DNA of 14,970 bases from Bacteriovoracaceae bacterium (lineage in GTDB: Bacteria; Bdellovibrionota; Bacteriovoracia; Bacteriovoracales; Bacteriovoracaceae). Where the stretch lies: the NCBI GenBank assembly GCA_023954595.1, contig JAGSHJ010000029.1, positions 1 to 14,970 on the forward strand, given 5' to 3'. Positions 14,338 to 14,970 of this stretch are shown piece by piece. Both the position numbers and the translations under genes were made by a program. Numbering within the stretch: the stretch's first letter is position 1; each line of letters begins with the position of its first letter. The notes below the pieces were generated by a model, which worked only from the letters and a program-made list of their open reading frames with translations, searched no databases and was not told the origin of the DNA.

Positions 14338-14970
14338 CCTACGTAGTAGTTCACTAGATGTTTCTCCTTTTGAATGAAATCAAAAGGGTGAGAGCTTTGT
14401 TGTGAGCTTTTTAGGTTCTTTTCAGTACATCTAATGTGGATGTTGAGATCTTCTAGCTTTGAAGCTCTGGCCATCTCTCCGAGTTTGTAAAACTTGGATA
14501 AAAAGTGAAAGTTTTGTTTAGTAGTAAGTTTAAAGGTAGCATCAGCTTTGACTCTATTCCATACCTGCCAAGGATCCTGTCTAGATACAATTACAGATGA
14601 GAGAATTAAGTAGATGAATTCATCTGATTCAAAGCTATCACCCATCAATGTTAATTCTTTTGGGATTCCTGTCATAACAAGAATGTTAACCAGTTGATTA
14701 AGCTTATAAAATGACTGCTGCTTTAAGTCCTTAGTGGTAAGAATTCCTTCGGTCCATGAGAATATGTTTCGATAATCTTTTAGAAAAATACTCCCGGCAT
14801 AAATCTTGTTCTGATAAAGCCAGTCCCTGATTGCGTTTTCATAAAAATGAGGAGAAGCAGACAGTATGAACGGTTGGTACTGTGATTCGGTATAATTAAA
14901 AAACAAATCTAAGCTTTTTTGCACAACTGGAAAGTGATGAATAGGGCGTCTTAGAGACTGATAAAGCTCC
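14334..14970 (-). CDS. DUF2183/App1-type phosphatidate phosphatase, 5' end cut by window edge
   Basis: Family members are HAD-like phosphatases that dephosphorylate phosphatidate or related lipid phosphates. The frame is open from the right edge: 15 further codons precede a GTG at 14924 that could otherwise be mistaken for the start, and they read LYQSLRRPIHHFP, matching the family region before the second HAD motif. Seen in order: FILSASPHFYE, the Ser-x-Ser-Pro of HAD motif II (visible residues 37-40); a conserved region with several lysines that could hold the motif III Lys; and MGDSFESDEFIY, the motif IV acids (visible residues 109-120). The N-terminal Asp-x-Asp-x-Thr motif must lie beyond the window. 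The C-terminus beyond about residue 130 is family-unlike and basic. Stop TAA at 14334-14336 overlaps the stop of the small membrane gene. Confidence 0.75.
   Translation of the reverse strand, partial: ELYQSLRRPIHHFPVVQKSLDLFFNYTESQYQPFILSASPHFYENAIRDWLYQNKIYAGSIFLKDYRNIFSWTEGILTTKDLKQQSFYKLNQLVNILVMTGIPKELTLMGDSFESDEFIYLILSSVIVSRQDPWQVWNRVKADATFKLTTKQNFHFLSKFYKLGEMARASKLEDLNIHIRCTEKNLKSSQQSSHPFDFIQKEKHLVNYYVG

Noticed and set aside
14166..14357. Plus-strand frame overlapping the small membrane protein
   Set aside because: Different phase; the product is basic and Ser-rich without a membrane pattern, and no ribosome binding site precedes it.
14922..14924. GTG at 14924 as the real start of the phosphatase
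   Set aside because: The frame stays open to the window edge and the 15 upstream codons fit the family, so the gene continues beyond the window.

Overview
The window is AT-rich (about 40% GC by eye), uses the standard code, and carries a conserved housekeeping block flanked by poorly conserved exported and lipid-related genes. The mixture of a classic rpsO-pnp-M16-dut order, an RpoH-type sigma factor, many signal-peptide proteins of unknown family, an SH3-plus-outer-membrane-barrel protein and a lipoprotein points to a Gram-negative bacterium. My best guess is a Bdellovibrio-like predator relative (Bacteriovorax/Halobacteriovorax type). That placement is inference from gene order, codon style and protein character, not from a marker search.

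Layout. 1-510 (minus, cut by the left edge) and 552-2183 (plus) are divergent genes for exported, mostly helical proteins of unknown function; the 41 bp between them holds an interrupted dyad. 2239-3282 encodes an RpoH-family sigma factor with a long acidic N-terminal extension. A 20-bp near-perfect palindrome (3315-3334) then precedes rpsO (3384-3650), which ends in a strong GAAA-loop terminator. After a 229-bp leader/promoter region comes a tightly packed plus-strand operon (3911-9987): pnp, an M16 zinc peptidase, dut, a small protein resembling the PHA-granule regulator family, a [2Fe-2S] ferredoxin with a basic tail, and a POT-family peptide/proton symporter. Its genes are separated by 26 bp or less or overlap. 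The operon ends in a bidirectional terminator (9994-10015) shared with the convergent lipoprotein gene.

10025-11461 (minus) is a cysteine-rich acidic lipoprotein. 11641-12498 (plus) is an SH3/beta-barrel envelope protein that lacks a ribosome binding site and may be leaderless. 12495-14096 (minus) is a cytoplasmic Ntn hydrolase of the C45/acyltransferase family with an extra C-terminal helical domain. 14125-14337 (plus) is a two-helix membrane miniprotein. 14334 to the right edge (minus) is the C-terminal part of a DUF2183/App1-type phosphatidate phosphatase.

How they fit together. rpsO and pnp link ribosome assembly to RNA turnover; M16, dut and the peptide importer add protein turnover, nucleotide sanitation and peptide uptake. 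This would suit an organism that feeds on protein and recycles nucleic acids, but that functional link is inference. The right end is notable for very compact tail-to-tail packing: two convergent gene pairs overlap by exactly four bases through their stop codons. I see no CRISPR array, tRNA, rRNA, insertion sequence or phage gene, and no clearly new multi-gene system. The best leads are the palindrome ahead of rpsO, the ferredoxin with a lysine/arginine tail, the extended C45 hydrolase, and the leaderless-looking SH3-barrel gene.
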